Positions 46,619 to 56,011 of a stretch of DNA of 64,000 nucleotides are shown piece after piece. The notes under the pieces were generated by a model, which saw only the letters and a list, made by a program, of their open reading frames with translations, was not told where the DNA came from and made no database searches. The DNA is taken from assembly GCA_022072085.1 (NCBI GenBank), contig JAJVII010000005.1, forward strand, positions 19,454 to 83,453, written 5' to 3'. The translations under genes were made by a program, and so were the position numbers. The stretch comes from Phycisphaerae bacterium (GTDB lineage Bacteria; Planctomycetota; Phycisphaerae; JAJVII01). Position 1 is the stretch's first letter; each line of letters begins with the position of its first letter.

Positions 46619-49600
46619 AATTTGGCCTCCGCTACAGAGAGAATCTGGGCCGCACCGATCAACATGCTGCCCTTGGCCTTGGCCAGCAGGTTGCCGAACG
46701 GATCCTGCACCCGCGCCAGTCGCGGGTTCGGCGTGGCGCAGTCGTAGACGGCGTAGAGCCAGTAGCCATCGCGGAGGTTGGCGGCACGCGCCCACTCGTT
46801 GGACGAAACCTCCACGTCGCCGGTGTTGGCCCGGCCCTTGACCTCGATGGCGCGTCGGCCTCGAACATCGCCTCCGGGGTAGATCGACAGGAGGTCGAAG
46901 CCGGGGTTGTCGGTCAGGCCAGCTGCGCGGGCCAGTTCGGGCGTGTGAACGTCCTTGACCATCGCCCCGGCTGCTTCCTCGAAGGCGCGGGCCAGGTCCA
47001 TCGCAACTTGCTCGACCTCGGCGTCATGGCGCTCCAGATCATCCGGGTTGGCCGACGGCACGACCAGCGCGTGGGCCAGGAACGTCAGGTTGCCCGGGCC
47101 GATCAGTTCGGGTTCGCGGCGGATCGTGGCCAGGGCGGTGGCGCGGCGATGGGCGAGGGACCGCTGCTGTTCCTTGATGTCCCTGAGCGCCTTGACGGCG
47201 GCGGTGTTCCCGGAGCGGGCCTTCTCCGACTGCTTGACCCGCGCTGCGGCAAGCTCGGCCTCCTGAAAGTCAAAGCCGCGCTGGATGAACTGCTCGCGTT
47301 CAGGCAGCGTGGCCAGCAGCCCCTGGCGACGTTCCATCGCCATGCTGCGGGCAACGCGCTCGACCATGAAGGCTTCGGCCTGATCCTTGAGCTTCTCAGC
47401 GGCCATTGCCAGCCGCTGGGCGGCCGGGAGCAGGCCGCGGCCGCCCTTGAGCAGCAGCATGTGCTCGACGGGGCAGAGCGTGACCTCGGCACCCTCGTAC
47501 TGCTTGACGCCCACGAGCTGGCAGTCGAGCACTTCCTCGACGGCCAGGTCGGGCAGTTCGGGATCGGCCTGGCGGACCACGCCCGCCAGCGCCAGGTGGA
47601 AGAGATACGGCTTGTCGGCGGTCGGGTCGATGAAGACCGCGCCGCGCAGGGCCTGGTCGCCCAGGCGGTCGCTGACGATGGCGCGGAACCGCTCGAAGAC
47701 CGGCTCGCCGGGATGGACCCAGATGCGCGTGTTCTTCTGGTCCGCCCCGGGGCGGATCACCGTCAGACAGTCGCGCTGGCGGGCGGGATACATCTCCAGC
47801 GTGTGCAGCAGCGGATCGACCGCGCCCTTGCTGGCGGGCTTCATCGAGAAGCAGTCGTCCATGTCGCCGTCGATCTCGATGTCCACGAGCGGGGCGGCAT
47901 TCTCGACGTAGTGGCGGACGTAACCCGGCAACAGGCGGCAGTAGGCCTCCTGCTGGAGGTCGTCGCGGAGGCGAGGGAGCTGGCGTTTCACGTCGCCGCC
48001 GTCGCCGTAGAGCATCTTCTCCTTCAAGGCCAGCGCCTCGACCTGTTCCTGCGTGAGCCGACCTTCAAGCTCGTGGGCGACGGTATCGGCACCCTCGACG
48101 ATGGCTTTCTCCATGTAGGTCTTGAGCGAGACGCCCTCGAAGAGGCGGCCGATGGAGTCGAAGACCTTCTCGCTGCCCAGGCTGTCGCGGATGGCTTCGA
48201 GTTTGTTCAGCAGCGTCTGGATGACGAGGCCTTCGCGGGTCTTGGGCGCGACGAGGTTGACGATCTGGACCGGGTCGTGCTTCTGACCATAGCGGTGGAT
48301 GCGGCCCATGCGCTGTTCGAGGCGGGCCGGGTTCCACGGCACGTCGAAATTGATCATGATCCAGCAAAACTGAAGGTTGATGCCTTCCGCCGCGGCGTCG
48401 GTGCAGACCATGAACCGCGCGCCGCCATCTTCAGGCGGCAGCCGGAACCGCTCGACATGCTCCTGCCGCTCGGTGTAATACATCCCGCCGTGGATTTGGG
48501 CGATCTGCCCGGTGTAGCCCATGCCGCCGAGACGCTGGATGACGTAGTTGAGCGTGTCGCGGTGCTCGGTGAAGATGATGAACTTCTCGCCGACGAACCG
48601 GGGATCGGTCAGGACCTCGCGCAGCTTGTCGAACTTGGACTCGGCACCAAGGTCGTAGACCTTCTGGGCGAGCTTCAGCAGGTTCACGACCTGCTCGCGC
48701 TCGACCACCAGGTCGGTGAGCGACGCGGCGATGACGCCCGCTAGCAGCCGCTCTTCGGAGACCTCGCCTTCCTCGCGGCCGTCCTCGGTGCCTTCCTCGT
48801 CGGCCGTCTTGGTGTCCAGGACATCATCCTCTTCGGCGAGGCGGCGCTGGAGCACGACGAGCTGCTCCTCGGTCAGCTTGCCCTCCTGGACCTGGCGGAT
48901 CAGGACGTCGAGCTTGTCGATCCGGCGCTCGAACGAGCGCAGCAGCGCGTAGGTGGAACTGGCCAGCCGCCGCTGGAGGACGCTCATCGCCAGCCGGGCG
49001 GCTGAGCGGTTCAGCAGCTTGGCCCGGTTGTAGACGTACCGCATGTAGTCGGTGGTCTCGTCGTAGAGGGTCTGCTCGCTGATCGCCCCCTGGGTCAGGT
49101 CATAACCCAGCGTGTCGGAGATGCGCTTGGGGTAGAGCGGCTTGCCGTTGAGGTGAACCATCTCCTCCTTCGTGCGGCGGATGAAGTGGGCCTGCCTGCG
49201 CTCCGGCGGGTATTCATCGAAGGCCTCGGGCGTGGAGAGCACCTCGGGCTCGAGCAGACGCCAGAGGGCGTAGTACGGATAGTCCTTGCCCTGGTGCGGC
49301 GTCGCGGTCAGCAGAAGGACGTGGTGCGCCGCCCACGGCAGCCGCCACGCCTCGTCCACGCCGCCGACGCCGGTTATGGCCTCGGCCAGCTTGTAACGCT
49401 CGGTCTTGCGAACACGCAGATCGTTGCCGCGATCCACCGACAGCTTGTGGGCTTCATCGAAAATCACCAGGTCGTAAGGCACGACGCCCGGCTCGCGGAG
49501 GCGGGCGAACATGCGCGAGCCTGTGAGCGTGTCCACGCTGACGATCAGGCAATCGCTGCCCTCGCCGATGAACGGGTTTGTGTTGCGGGCGTCCGCCCCG

Positions 49601-50196
49601 GTGACGATATTGAACTGTAGGCTGAACAGCGTGGCAAGCTCACGATGCCAGTTGCCGATCAGTCCGGCGGGCGGAACAATGAGGATGCGTTTGATGAGGC
49701 GGCGAGCCTTCATCTCCCGGACGTACAGCCCCGACATGATGGTCTTGCCCGCACCGGCGTCATCGGCCAGCAGGAACCGCAGAGGAAACTGCTTGAGCAT
49801 GTGCTCGTAGACGGCGATCCGCTGGTGCGGCAGCGGGTCGATCTGCGAGATCTCGGTCGCGAACGCCGGGTTGAACATGTGGCCGAAGCTCAGCCGCTCG
49901 CCTTCGGCCAGCGCCTGGACGACTTGGGGCGAGCCTGTGAAGTCAAGGATCGGCGGCGCGATGGGCGTTTGTTCGGCCGGGACCACCGAGGCGTCGCCTT
50001 CGTCCATGCGAACCAGTTGCTGCCAAGAGAGCGGAGAGGGCCGGGTTTGGCCGTTCTCCCAGCGGTTCACCGTGGCGAAGGAAACGCCCAGTCGCGCGGC
50101 CAGCTCAACCTGAGTCAGGCCGAGGCGGGCGCGGAACTGCTTGATCCGAGCCGAGTAGTCGGAGGGAAGATTCGAAGTTGTCGTGTCGCTGGCCAT
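46615..50196 (-). CDS. XRE-HTH / SNF2-type helicase / DUF3883 fusion (defence operon gene 1)
   Basis: A 1193-residue protein; the ATG at 50196 has GAGGG 5 bases upstream. Residues 15-65 are an XRE helix-turn-helix (FRARLGLTQVELAARLGVSF, NRWENG). A SNF2/SWI2 helicase follows with Walker A DDAGAGKT (145-152), DEAH (247-250), motif III LLTATPHQGK and motif VI QRMGRIHRYGQ (about 630). The last ~100 residues fit DUF3883 (EVKGRA, WLYAVYDC). Most relatives lack the HTH, so the helicase may repress its own operon or tether to specific DNA. The promoter lies 33-67 bp upstream. This is the leading gene of the defence unit. Confidence 0.87.
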   Translation of the reverse strand: MASDTTTSNLPSDYSARIKQFRARLGLTQVELAARLGVSFATVNRWENGQTRPSPLSWQQLVRMDEGDASVVPAEQTPIAPPILDFTGSPQVVQALAEGERLSFGHMFNPAFATEISQIDPLPHQRIAVYEHMLKQFPLRFLLADDAGAGKTIMSGLYVREMKARRLIKRILIVPPAGLIGNWHRELATLFSLQFNIVTGADARNTNPFIGEGSDCLIVSVDTLTGSRMFARLREPGVVPYDLVIFDEAHKLSVDRGNDLRVRKTERYKLAEAITGVGGVDEAWRLPWAAHHVLLLTATPHQGKDYPYYALWRLLEPEVLSTPEAFDEYPPERRQAHFIRRTKEEMVHLNGKPLYPKRISDTLGYDLTQGAISEQTLYDETTDYMRYVYNRAKLLNRSAARLAMSVLQRRLASSTYALLRSFERRIDKLDVLIRQVQEGKLTEEQLVVLQRRLAEEDDVLDTKTADEEGTEDGREEGEVSEERLLAGVIAASLTDLVVEREQVVNLLKLAQKVYDLGAESKFDKLREVLTDPRFVGEKFIIFTEHRDTLNYVIQRLGGMGYTGQIAQIHGGMYYTERQEHVERFRLPPEDGGARFMVCTDAAAEGINLQFCWIMINFDVPWNPARLEQRMGRIHRYGQKHDPVQIVNLVAPKTREGLVIQTLLNKLEAIRDSLGSEKVFDSIGRLFEGVSLKTYMEKAIVEGADTVAHELEGRLTQEQVEALALKEKMLYGDGGDVKRQLPRLRDDLQQEAYCRLLPGYVRHYVENAAPLVDIEIDGDMDDCFSMKPASKGAVDPLLHTLEMYPARQRDCLTVIRPGADQKNTRIWVHPGEPVFERFRAIVSDRLGDQALRGAVFIDPTADKPYLFHLALAGVVRQADPELPDLAVEEVLDCQLVGVKQYEGAEVTLCPVEHMLLLKGGRGLLPAAQRLAMAAEKLKDQAEAFMVERVARSMAMERRQGLLATLPEREQFIQRGFDFQEAELAAARVKQSEKARSGNTAAVKALRDIKEQQRSLAHRRATALATIRREPELIGPGNLTFLAHALVVPSANPDDLERHDAEVEQVAMDLARAFEEAAGAMVKDVHTPELARAAGLTDNPGFDLLSIYPGGDVRGRRAIEVKGRANTGDVEVSSNEWARAANLRDGYWLYAVYDCATPNPRLARVQDPFGNLLAKAKGSMLIGAAQILSVAEAKL

Positions 50197-50235
50197 AATT
50201 TCCCTCAGTCCCCAAAAAGACGTGAGACTTCGAGA

Positions 50236-50263
50236 AGTATAGCATGTGTTATATCGCCGTCAA
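50236..50263 (-). promoter_or_regulatory. Sigma70-type promoter of the defence operon
   Basis: On the minus strand, -35 TTGACG (50258-50263) and -10 TATACT (50236-50241) are separated by 16 bp, 40 bp upstream of the helicase ATG. This is the clearest housekeeping-type promoter found in the window. The flanking AT-rich repeats (ATATAA / TTATATT) could host an HTH operator. It would drive all five genes (36506-50196), as no other promoter was seen at the tight junctions. Confidence 0.65.
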
Positions 50264-50339
50264 TATAAATCACGCGAGCGGAAGTTTCTTAGATGCTGCT
50301 GCTTACACATCTGCCCATGGTCAGAGATGTCGGATCGGG

Positions 50340-51347
50340 TCATATCGGCGGGCTGTTCAAGTCGAAATCCACCCACACCTCGATGTCGATGTGTGTGGGG
50401 TCGTCGCCCCAGCCCGTCTGCTCGTTGGGGGCGACCTTGAAGGACGGCTCGGCGGCGCCGTCGGCCATCTGCTGGAGCAGGGCGAGGAAGGCGGGGCTGG
50501 ACCATTCGGTCCAGGTGTTGTCGGTCAGGTCGAAGTCGGCGATGTGCTGGCCCGTGGCGGCCTGGCCCTCGGCCCAGGTGAAACTGCCCTCGGTCAGCGG
50601 GGTAGCGCTGTGGTAGAGCTGGAGCTTGACGTCGCTGCCCAGGGGCTTCAGGCGAATCTTGCTGGTCGAGCGGACGGTGACGGATTGGCCCCGCGTGCCG
50701 AACCAGCCGCCGGCCCCGTCCGGCTTCCACATCCAGACCTGCCCGCCGAACCAACTGTGCATCTCGCGGCTCCCGTCGCGGAGCACGGCGGGCGGATACC
50801 ACAGGCCGCCGGGCAGGTCGCCGCTGCTGGGCCGTGCCTCTCCGCCGTCGCCGACGCGCAGGAGGAACCGGCCCCGGCTGAGCAAGGCGGCGGCATCCCG
50901 CGGCTCGTTCACGTGGATGGCCTTGACCGCGGACCCGACGCCGACGGAGCCGGTCCAGCCGGCCCCGCCATTCAGTGCGGCGAAGACGTTGACCATGTCG
51001 GCTTGGCTGCCGGAGGTGATCCACTTGTCTTCGTCCGGACCGGCGACGGGATACAGCCAGGCCCGCAGCGTGTAGAGCTGCCACCAGCTCGATTCGCCGG
51101 CGAAGTAGCCCCACAGGGGCGCGGCCGCCAGGAAGCCGTCGCGGACCTTGATGATGTTCTGGTCGTCAATGGCCGCCCCGACGGCGGCCGTGGACGGGAT
51201 CGGCCACTTGCCGGCGGGGTTGAAGCAGACCCGCAGCCGGCGGTCGGCGGCGTCGCGGATTTCGGTGGAATCGACAGCGTAGATGCGGTCGCCGGCCAGC
51301 ACGTGGCCGTTGGCGTCCTGGTGCGTCCAGTTGTGCGCGTAGGCCAT
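50340..51347 (-). CDS. Phage tail-associated protein of unknown function (distal tail end)
   Basis: 335 residues from ATG at 51347, with AAGGGG 7 bases upstream; the frame is open upstream but overlaps the preceding gene, so only this start makes sense. The protein is rich in Trp, Gly and aromatic residues (WWQLYTLRAWLYPV, MHSWFGGQVWMWKPD), with beta-strand character, as in tail fibre or receptor-binding proteins. No known domain recognised. It is the last gene in the phage module, consistent with a distal tail or host-contact role. It stops about 70 bp from the opposite-side defence promoter. Confidence 0.6.
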   Translation of the reverse strand: MAYAHNWTHQDANGHVLAGDRIYAVDSTEIRDAADRRLRVCFNPAGKWPIPSTAAVGAAIDDQNIIKVRDGFLAAAPLWGYFAGESSWWQLYTLRAWLYPVAGPDEDKWITSGSQADMVNVFAALNGGAGWTGSVGVGSAVKAIHVNEPRDAAALLSRGRFLLRVGDGGEARPSSGDLPGGLWYPPAVLRDGSREMHSWFGGQVWMWKPDGAGGWFGTRGQSVTVRSTSKIRLKPLGSDVKLQLYHSATPLTEGSFTWAEGQAATGQHIADFDLTDNTWTEWSSPAFLALLQQMADGAAEPSFKVAPNEQTGWGDDPTHIDIEVWVDFDLNSPPI

Positions 51348-51358
51348 GACGCCGCCCC

Positions 51359-52279
51359 TTACGTGTACTTGGGGTAGTCCCAGGCCAGTGTGCCGTCGTA
51401 GGCCCGCTGGAGCACCTTGTAGGCAGCATCGGGCGGGTCGAGCAGTTTCCACTGTTCGTCGCCGGCGTCCCAGCGGAGCAACTGGTTGGCCGTCGTGCCC
51501 GGCGGCAGGCCGCCCAGGTCGGCGTTGAGGATGACGCCCTCGCCGTCGCCGAACGGCAGGTAGGCCAGCACGTCGCCGGCCGAGACGTTGGCGGCGGCCG
51601 GGGCGCCCCCGGTGGGCGAGATCAGGTAGCCGGTGATCGTCGTCTCGGCGTCCTCGTTGCCGCCGTCGGCGTCGCAGGGGTGCATCGAGACGGTGTTGCC
51701 GCTGGACCAGTCGTCGATGGCCTTGCCCCACAGCAGGCCGGCCCCGCCTCCCCCGCCGAAGCGGACGACGGCCCACTTCTCGCCCGTGCCGGTCTCCTTC
51801 CACAGGATCGTGGCCGCCCCGGACGGGCCGCTGGCGAGGCTGGCGGTCGAGCCGTCGCTGATGTCGGCGAAGCCGTCGTCTTCGGCCTGGACTTCGACCT
51901 TGGCCACGCAGACGCCGGCGACGGCCGCCTGGCCGATCCTGCCGTTGGCGACGGGCTCCAGCAGGATGGCGAACCGGCCCAGGTGCGTGGGGGCAACCGG
52001 CGTGACGCCGACCAGGGCGATGCGGTTCTTGAAGCCGTCTTCGTTGTCGGCGGGCGTGAAGACGGGTGAGTCGATGCCCAGGACGGCGAACCGGCCCAGG
52101 TCGCCGCCGCTGTTGTTCTTGATCGGGACGATCACCGTCTGGCTGCCCACCGGCTGCATGCTGGTGAACTGGTCGTGCTGGCGCCGGCGGAGGTCCTCGG
52201 CCGCGTCCACGAAGGCGTTGAACGTGGCCGCGGGGATTCGCAGTGGGTCGCCGGGCTTGACCTTTGCGAGTTGAGACAC
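51359..52279 (-). CDS. Phage virion/tail protein, hypothetical
   Basis: 306 residues from GTG at 52279, which has AAGGAGG 6 bases upstream; upstream in-frame codons lack such a site. The N-terminus (QLAKVKPGDPLRIPAATFNA, FVDAAEDLRR) and the repeated small beta-segments (GGDLGRFAVLGIDSP, HLGRFAILLEP) are common in phage tail-region proteins of planctomycete prophages. Duplicated GRFA phrases suggest two similar beta domains. It is followed after 11 bp by the terminal tail gene. No enzymatic motif was seen. Confidence 0.65.
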   Translation of the reverse strand: MSQLAKVKPGDPLRIPAATFNAFVDAAEDLRRRQHDQFTSMQPVGSQTVIVPIKNNSGGDLGRFAVLGIDSPVFTPADNEDGFKNRIALVGVTPVAPTHLGRFAILLEPVANGRIGQAAVAGVCVAKVEVQAEDDGFADISDGSTASLASGPSGAATILWKETGTGEKWAVVRFGGGGGAGLLWGKAIDDWSSGNTVSMHPCDADGGNEDAETTITGYLISPTGGAPAAANVSAGDVLAYLPFGDGEGVILNADLGGLPPGTTANQLLRWDAGDEQWKLLDPPDAAYKVLQRAYDGTLAWDYPKYT

Positions 52280-52323
52280 CAAGACCCTCCTTGATCTTGG
52301 GCACAGCAGATTGGGCGAATGGA

Positions 52324-52875
52324 CTATTCCGCGTCTGCGGGAGTCCAGTATCGCTCCAGCATCCAGAACGCGGGCTGGTCCATGCCGCACTCGCGGAAGG
52401 CCGCAATCATCGTGTAGTACGTGTTCTCATCCAGGTCGGTCCAATTGGTCGACCTGCAGGCTTCGCGGATCGTGCTGTCGACGCATGGGTCCTCTGCAAT
52501 TGCTTTCAGGAGCCTACCGTCGATCGGCGGGTGGATGACCTTCGCCAAACCGCTCGCGAAGTCGGGCCCCACAACGACCATGCCCTTCAAGTACACGGCA
52601 ACCACTTTGGCAACGCGACCGAATGTGGTCGACGGGCTGGATGCGAGCAGGTTGCCGAGGATCGCCTGGCACCACTGCCGGTGAACCGCATCGAACGCCC
52701 CCGCCTCTGTCGGCCACGTCTCAGGCGTTTGCAGGAAACGAGGCAAATCCGACCGCTCAATCGCCGCCACAATGGCCGCGACCTTACCCCCGGCCCACCC
52801 CCGTTGTGCCGCCCGGGCGGCTGCCCACGAGGCGAATCGATGTCGGTGCACGAAGTGCGAGTAGTCCTCGGCCAT
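52324..52875 (-). CDS. Hypothetical protein in phage tail module
   Basis: 183 residues from ATG at 52875 with AAAGG 10 bases upstream. It is an alpha-helical-looking protein beginning YSHFVHRHRFASWAAARAAQ. Similar proteins with a HRFAxWAAARAA start occur in many bacteria as uncharacterised genes, possibly not phage structural (family memory, not checked). It lies between two tail genes and is in the same orientation, so it may be a moron or accessory gene. Function unknown. Confidence 0.55.
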   Translation of the reverse strand: MAEDYSHFVHRHRFASWAAARAAQRGWAGGKVAAIVAAIERSDLPRFLQTPETWPTEAGAFDAVHRQWCQAILGNLLASSPSTTFGRVAKVVAVYLKGMVVVGPDFASGLAKVIHPPIDGRLLKAIAEDPCVDSTIREACRSTNWTDLDENTYYTMIAAFRECGMDQPAFWMLERYWTPADAE

Positions 52876-52903
52876 GTTGCACCCGCCTTTCCACCGGCTC
52901 AGT

Positions 52904-53722
52904 CTACGTCCCAATGCCAAGGGCCGTAAAGTCGCCGTCGCTGTAGACCTTCTCGACGTGGGCCGACAGCGGCCGCTTGACGAGGATCTTCGCGTTGGCG
53001 TCCTCTTTGTCCTCGTAACGGACCCACAGGTATTCCCAGCCCTTCTTGGCCGGCACGGTGATGTCGCCGACCGTGATGTTCGTCTTGTTCGGGCTGGCCG
53101 CGAACTTGAAGCTGATCTCCCAGTCGCCATCGCCACGCTTGCTGCCCGATGCACCCAGGAACAGGCACTCGCCGGCGGCGCAGCCCTTGAAACTCGCGTT
53201 GTTCACCTTGCCGGTCAGGGCGAACAGGACGCCGCGGTAGGCCAACGTCACGTCGGCGTCGGCAAAGACGTAGGTCTCGCTGAACGAGTAGACCGGAACC
53301 GTGATGTCCACGCCCTCGACGGCGTCCTTGGTCACCCCGATCGCGCCCTTGAAATCCGGGGCGGTCTGGCCGGCCGGCGCGTAGTTGCCGACGGTGGACA
53401 GGCTCTGCGTGACGTGCTGCGTGCCGCCGCTGGTGTCGAACGAGAAGCTCGACTCGCCGGGCTCCTTGTCCTTGGTCTCCGGCGGGCCATAGTTGGCCGT
53501 GCCGGACCAGACTTCGGGTGCGTGGTACTGCACGCTGACCGTCTTGAGCACCAGCACGTGGCCGGTCTGGGTGGTCACCTGGTGCGGGGCTTCCGCCCAC
53601 AGGGCGGCCGACGCGGCGTCCTCGCTGTCGGTCCCGAAGATCAGGTATTCGGGCGCATACGACCCGTTGTCCCCGATGGTGAGGTCGCCGGACTCGTTCT
53701 TGGGCTGGACGGTGATGGCCAT
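52904..53722 (-). CDS. Phage tail protein downstream of the tape measure
   Basis: A 272-residue beta-rich protein (VEGVDITVPVYSFSETYVFA, then AYRGVLFALTGKVNN) with the position of a distal tail or baseplate-hub component immediately after the tape-measure gene. The tape-measure stop (53726-53728) is only 3 bp from its ATG, so translation is probably coupled. A double-Cys segment (CAAGECLFLG) is present. No named family recognised, but order and strand fit a siphovirus-like tail module. Confidence 0.65.
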   Translation of the reverse strand: MAITVQPKNESGDLTIGDNGSYAPEYLIFGTDSEDAASAALWAEAPHQVTTQTGHVLVLKTVSVQYHAPEVWSGTANYGPPETKDKEPGESSFSFDTSGGTQHVTQSLSTVGNYAPAGQTAPDFKGAIGVTKDAVEGVDITVPVYSFSETYVFADADVTLAYRGVLFALTGKVNNASFKGCAAGECLFLGASGSKRGDGDWEISFKFAASPNKTNITVGDITVPAKKGWEYLWVRYEDKEDANAKILVKRPLSAHVEKVYSDGDFTALGIGT

Positions 53723-53725
53723 GGG

Positions 53726-56008
53726 TCACACGAACGTAAGCGCGCCGGTGTTGGCGCGGTTGAGCAGCTTGTCGGTATTGGTCGCGGTCTTCTCGGTCGC
53801 CTTGGCAATCCGCTCCTGGTGCCCGCCGGCCTGGAGGCCAAGAATCGCCGCCGCGTTGAACGTTCCGTGGGCCTCGGTCTTGGCCTTGCCGGCCAGGTCG
53901 AGCTGGTCGCCCATGCCGGCCAAGGCGTTCTTCAGCTTGCCGACAACCTCCTCGGGCGACTTCATGCCCTCAGGCCCGGCCCGCTCTTTCGCCTTCCGCT
54001 CTTCCCTCGCCTGGCCCGCCAAGTCGCTCAATCGCTTCTTGGCTGCGGCCACGTCGGCCTCGTTGGCCTTTTCCCTGGTCGCCTGCTCGGCGTCCATCGC
54101 CCGCTCGCGGGCGTCCTGCTCGGTGACGATGCCCTGAACGGTCTGGTCGAACTCCCGGCCGGACTGCTCCCGCTGCCGCTGACGCGCCAGTTCCCGGTCG
54201 GCCCGCTTGCGGGCGGTTTCATCCTTGATCTGGCGAACGGCCGCGTCCCGCTCGGCGTCGATCTGGGCGTATGCGGCGTCGGCCGATTCCTTGCTCTCCT
54301 TTCCGAACAGCTTCTTGATCCACACCCACGCCTTCTTCGCCCAGGCCTTCATGGACTCCCAGCTCCGCATGAAGATGCCGACGAACCAGTACCACGCGTC
54401 GGCCAGGAAAGCGGTCGTCTCGATCCAGGCGACCTCCAAGCCGTGCCAGACGGCGTAGGCGATGATCTTCAGGCCCGCCCAGGCCTCTGTAAAAACCTTG
54501 ACCAGGAAGTTCATCGAGCGGTTCCAGACGTTGGAGAGCCAGCCCGTCCCGCGGGCCCATTCCAGCTTCAGCAGGGTCCAGAGCACCTGCCCCGCCAGGC
54601 CGATGTTGCCGGCCGCCAGGGCGTCACTGATCCCGCCGAATGCGGTCAGGGCGTCGTCTTTGAGGATGTTCCAGCCCTCGGCCAGCCAGGAGGTTGCCTT
54701 GCCGATCTGGCCGGTGGAGTAGGCGAAGTAGATTCCCAGGGCCGCGACCGCCCCGATCACCAGCCCGATCGGCGAGACCAGCCACATCAGCACACCGCCG
54801 ACCGCCCCCAGGATCGACGAGACGATCGGCACGATGGCGGCGAACATGCTGAACGCCCGGCCGACCCCGCCGACGATGGTCCCCAGGCCCATGAGCACGA
54901 CCCCGCCGGCCGCCACGGCGGCGGCGACCTTCAGGATGGTCACCACCAGGCTGCGGTTGGCCTGGACCCAGCCGCCGACATTGGCCGCGACCCGGCTGAC
55001 CCACTGGCCGAAGGCTTTCAGAGTCGGGGCCAGGGCGCCGCCCAGGGACACCATCACGTCCAGCACGGCCATCTTGACCTTCTTGAACTCCTCGGAGATG
55101 CCCCCGCTCATCTTGGCGAAGGCGACATCCGCCTGGCCGGCCGAGTCCCGCATGAGCTGCATGTCCTTGCGGAAGCCGGTCAGGTCGGCGGCCAGGGCCG
55201 CGATGCCACCGGCCGCCCGGACCTCGGGGAAGTCCACCTGGATTTCGGACAGGCTCTTGCCGGCATACTTGGCGACCAGGGCCCCCAGGTTGCCCGCCGC
55301 CTCGGGTGCGTTCTTGAGGATGTTGACCAGCCGGGTGGAGGCCTCCTCGGCCGAGAGGCCCTGGCGGGTCATCGTGGCGATGGCCGCCATCATGTCCTCC
55401 ATCGACATGCCGGCGGCCCGGGCCATCGGGGCGACCTTGCCGATGTTGGCGGCCAGTTCGGGGAAGGTCAGCTTGCCGCGCTTGACCGCGGCGAACATGG
55501 TGTCGCTGACCCGCCCCGCCTGGTCGGCCGACATCTGGAAGGCGTTCAGCACGCTCGTCAGGCCGTCGACGGCGACCGAGGTATCGGTCATCCCGCCTTT
55601 GGCCGCTTTGACCGCTACCTCCAGCACGCCCAATGCCTGGGCCGGATCGACCGACGCCGACAGCAGGTCGTACAGGCCCTTGGCCAGGACGTCGGTCCCC
55701 TCGCCGAACTGCACACTCAGCTTTCGGATGCCGGCCGAGAAGCGGTCCATGTGCTTCTCCGGCTCATCAAGCATGGTGCTCACCATCTTCATCTGCTGCT
55801 CGAAGTCGCCGAAGACCTTGCCCGTGCCAGCCAGGGGCCCGGCGATGGCCACGCCGACGCCGGCCATCTTGCGGCCGAAGCTGCGGATGGACGTGCCCCA
55901 GGCCCGCAGCTTGGCAGACGCGGCGCGCAGGCCCTTTTCCAGCCTGCTGGAATCGGCCAGCAGCTCGACAAAGGCCTGCCCGGCCTTGATTGCACCCGAG
56001 GACGCCAT
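53726..56008 (-). CDS. Phage tail tape measure protein (TP901 family)
   Basis: A 760-residue protein. The first ~350 residues match the TP901 tape-measure core (FGDFEQQMKMVSTMLDEPEK, AMSADQAGRVSDTMFAA-like segment, MARAAGMSMEDMMAAIATMT, RQGLSAEEASTRLVNILK). Hydrophobic helices follow at about 370-420 and further aromatic helices to 560. A charged coiled-coil (DAERDAAVRQIKDETARKRA) ends near 660. The tape measure sets tail length and assists DNA ejection. Its 760 residues imply a tail of roughly 110 nm at about 0.15 nm per residue (general rule, not measured). Confidence 0.9.
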   Translation of the reverse strand: MASSGAIKAGQAFVELLADSSRLEKGLRAASAKLRAWGTSIRSFGRKMAGVGVAIAGPLAGTGKVFGDFEQQMKMVSTMLDEPEKHMDRFSAGIRKLSVQFGEGTDVLAKGLYDLLSASVDPAQALGVLEVAVKAAKGGMTDTSVAVDGLTSVLNAFQMSADQAGRVSDTMFAAVKRGKLTFPELAANIGKVAPMARAAGMSMEDMMAAIATMTRQGLSAEEASTRLVNILKNAPEAAGNLGALVAKYAGKSLSEIQVDFPEVRAAGGIAALAADLTGFRKDMQLMRDSAGQADVAFAKMSGGISEEFKKVKMAVLDVMVSLGGALAPTLKAFGQWVSRVAANVGGWVQANRSLVVTILKVAAAVAAGGVVLMGLGTIVGGVGRAFSMFAAIVPIVSSILGAVGGVLMWLVSPIGLVIGAVAALGIYFAYSTGQIGKATSWLAEGWNILKDDALTAFGGISDALAAGNIGLAGQVLWTLLKLEWARGTGWLSNVWNRSMNFLVKVFTEAWAGLKIIAYAVWHGLEVAWIETTAFLADAWYWFVGIFMRSWESMKAWAKKAWVWIKKLFGKESKESADAAYAQIDAERDAAVRQIKDETARKRADRELARQRQREQSGREFDQTVQGIVTEQDARERAMDAEQATREKANEADVAAAKKRLSDLAGQAREERKAKERAGPEGMKSPEEVVGKLKNALAGMGDQLDLAGKAKTEAHGTFNAAAILGLQAGGHQERIAKATEKTATNTDKLLNRANTGALTFV

Positions 56009-56011
56009 GAA

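Noticed and set aside
36506..50196. Classical DISARM or BREX system
   Set aside because: DrmB (DUF1998) and DrmC (PLD) are absent, as are BrxC/PglZ-type proteins; DUF499 + DUF1156 points to the Hma-like group instead.
50260..51114. Long Arg/Gly-rich minus-strand frame
   Set aside because: It is an alternative frame of the tail gene at 50340-51347, with the typical biased composition of a GC-rich shadow.
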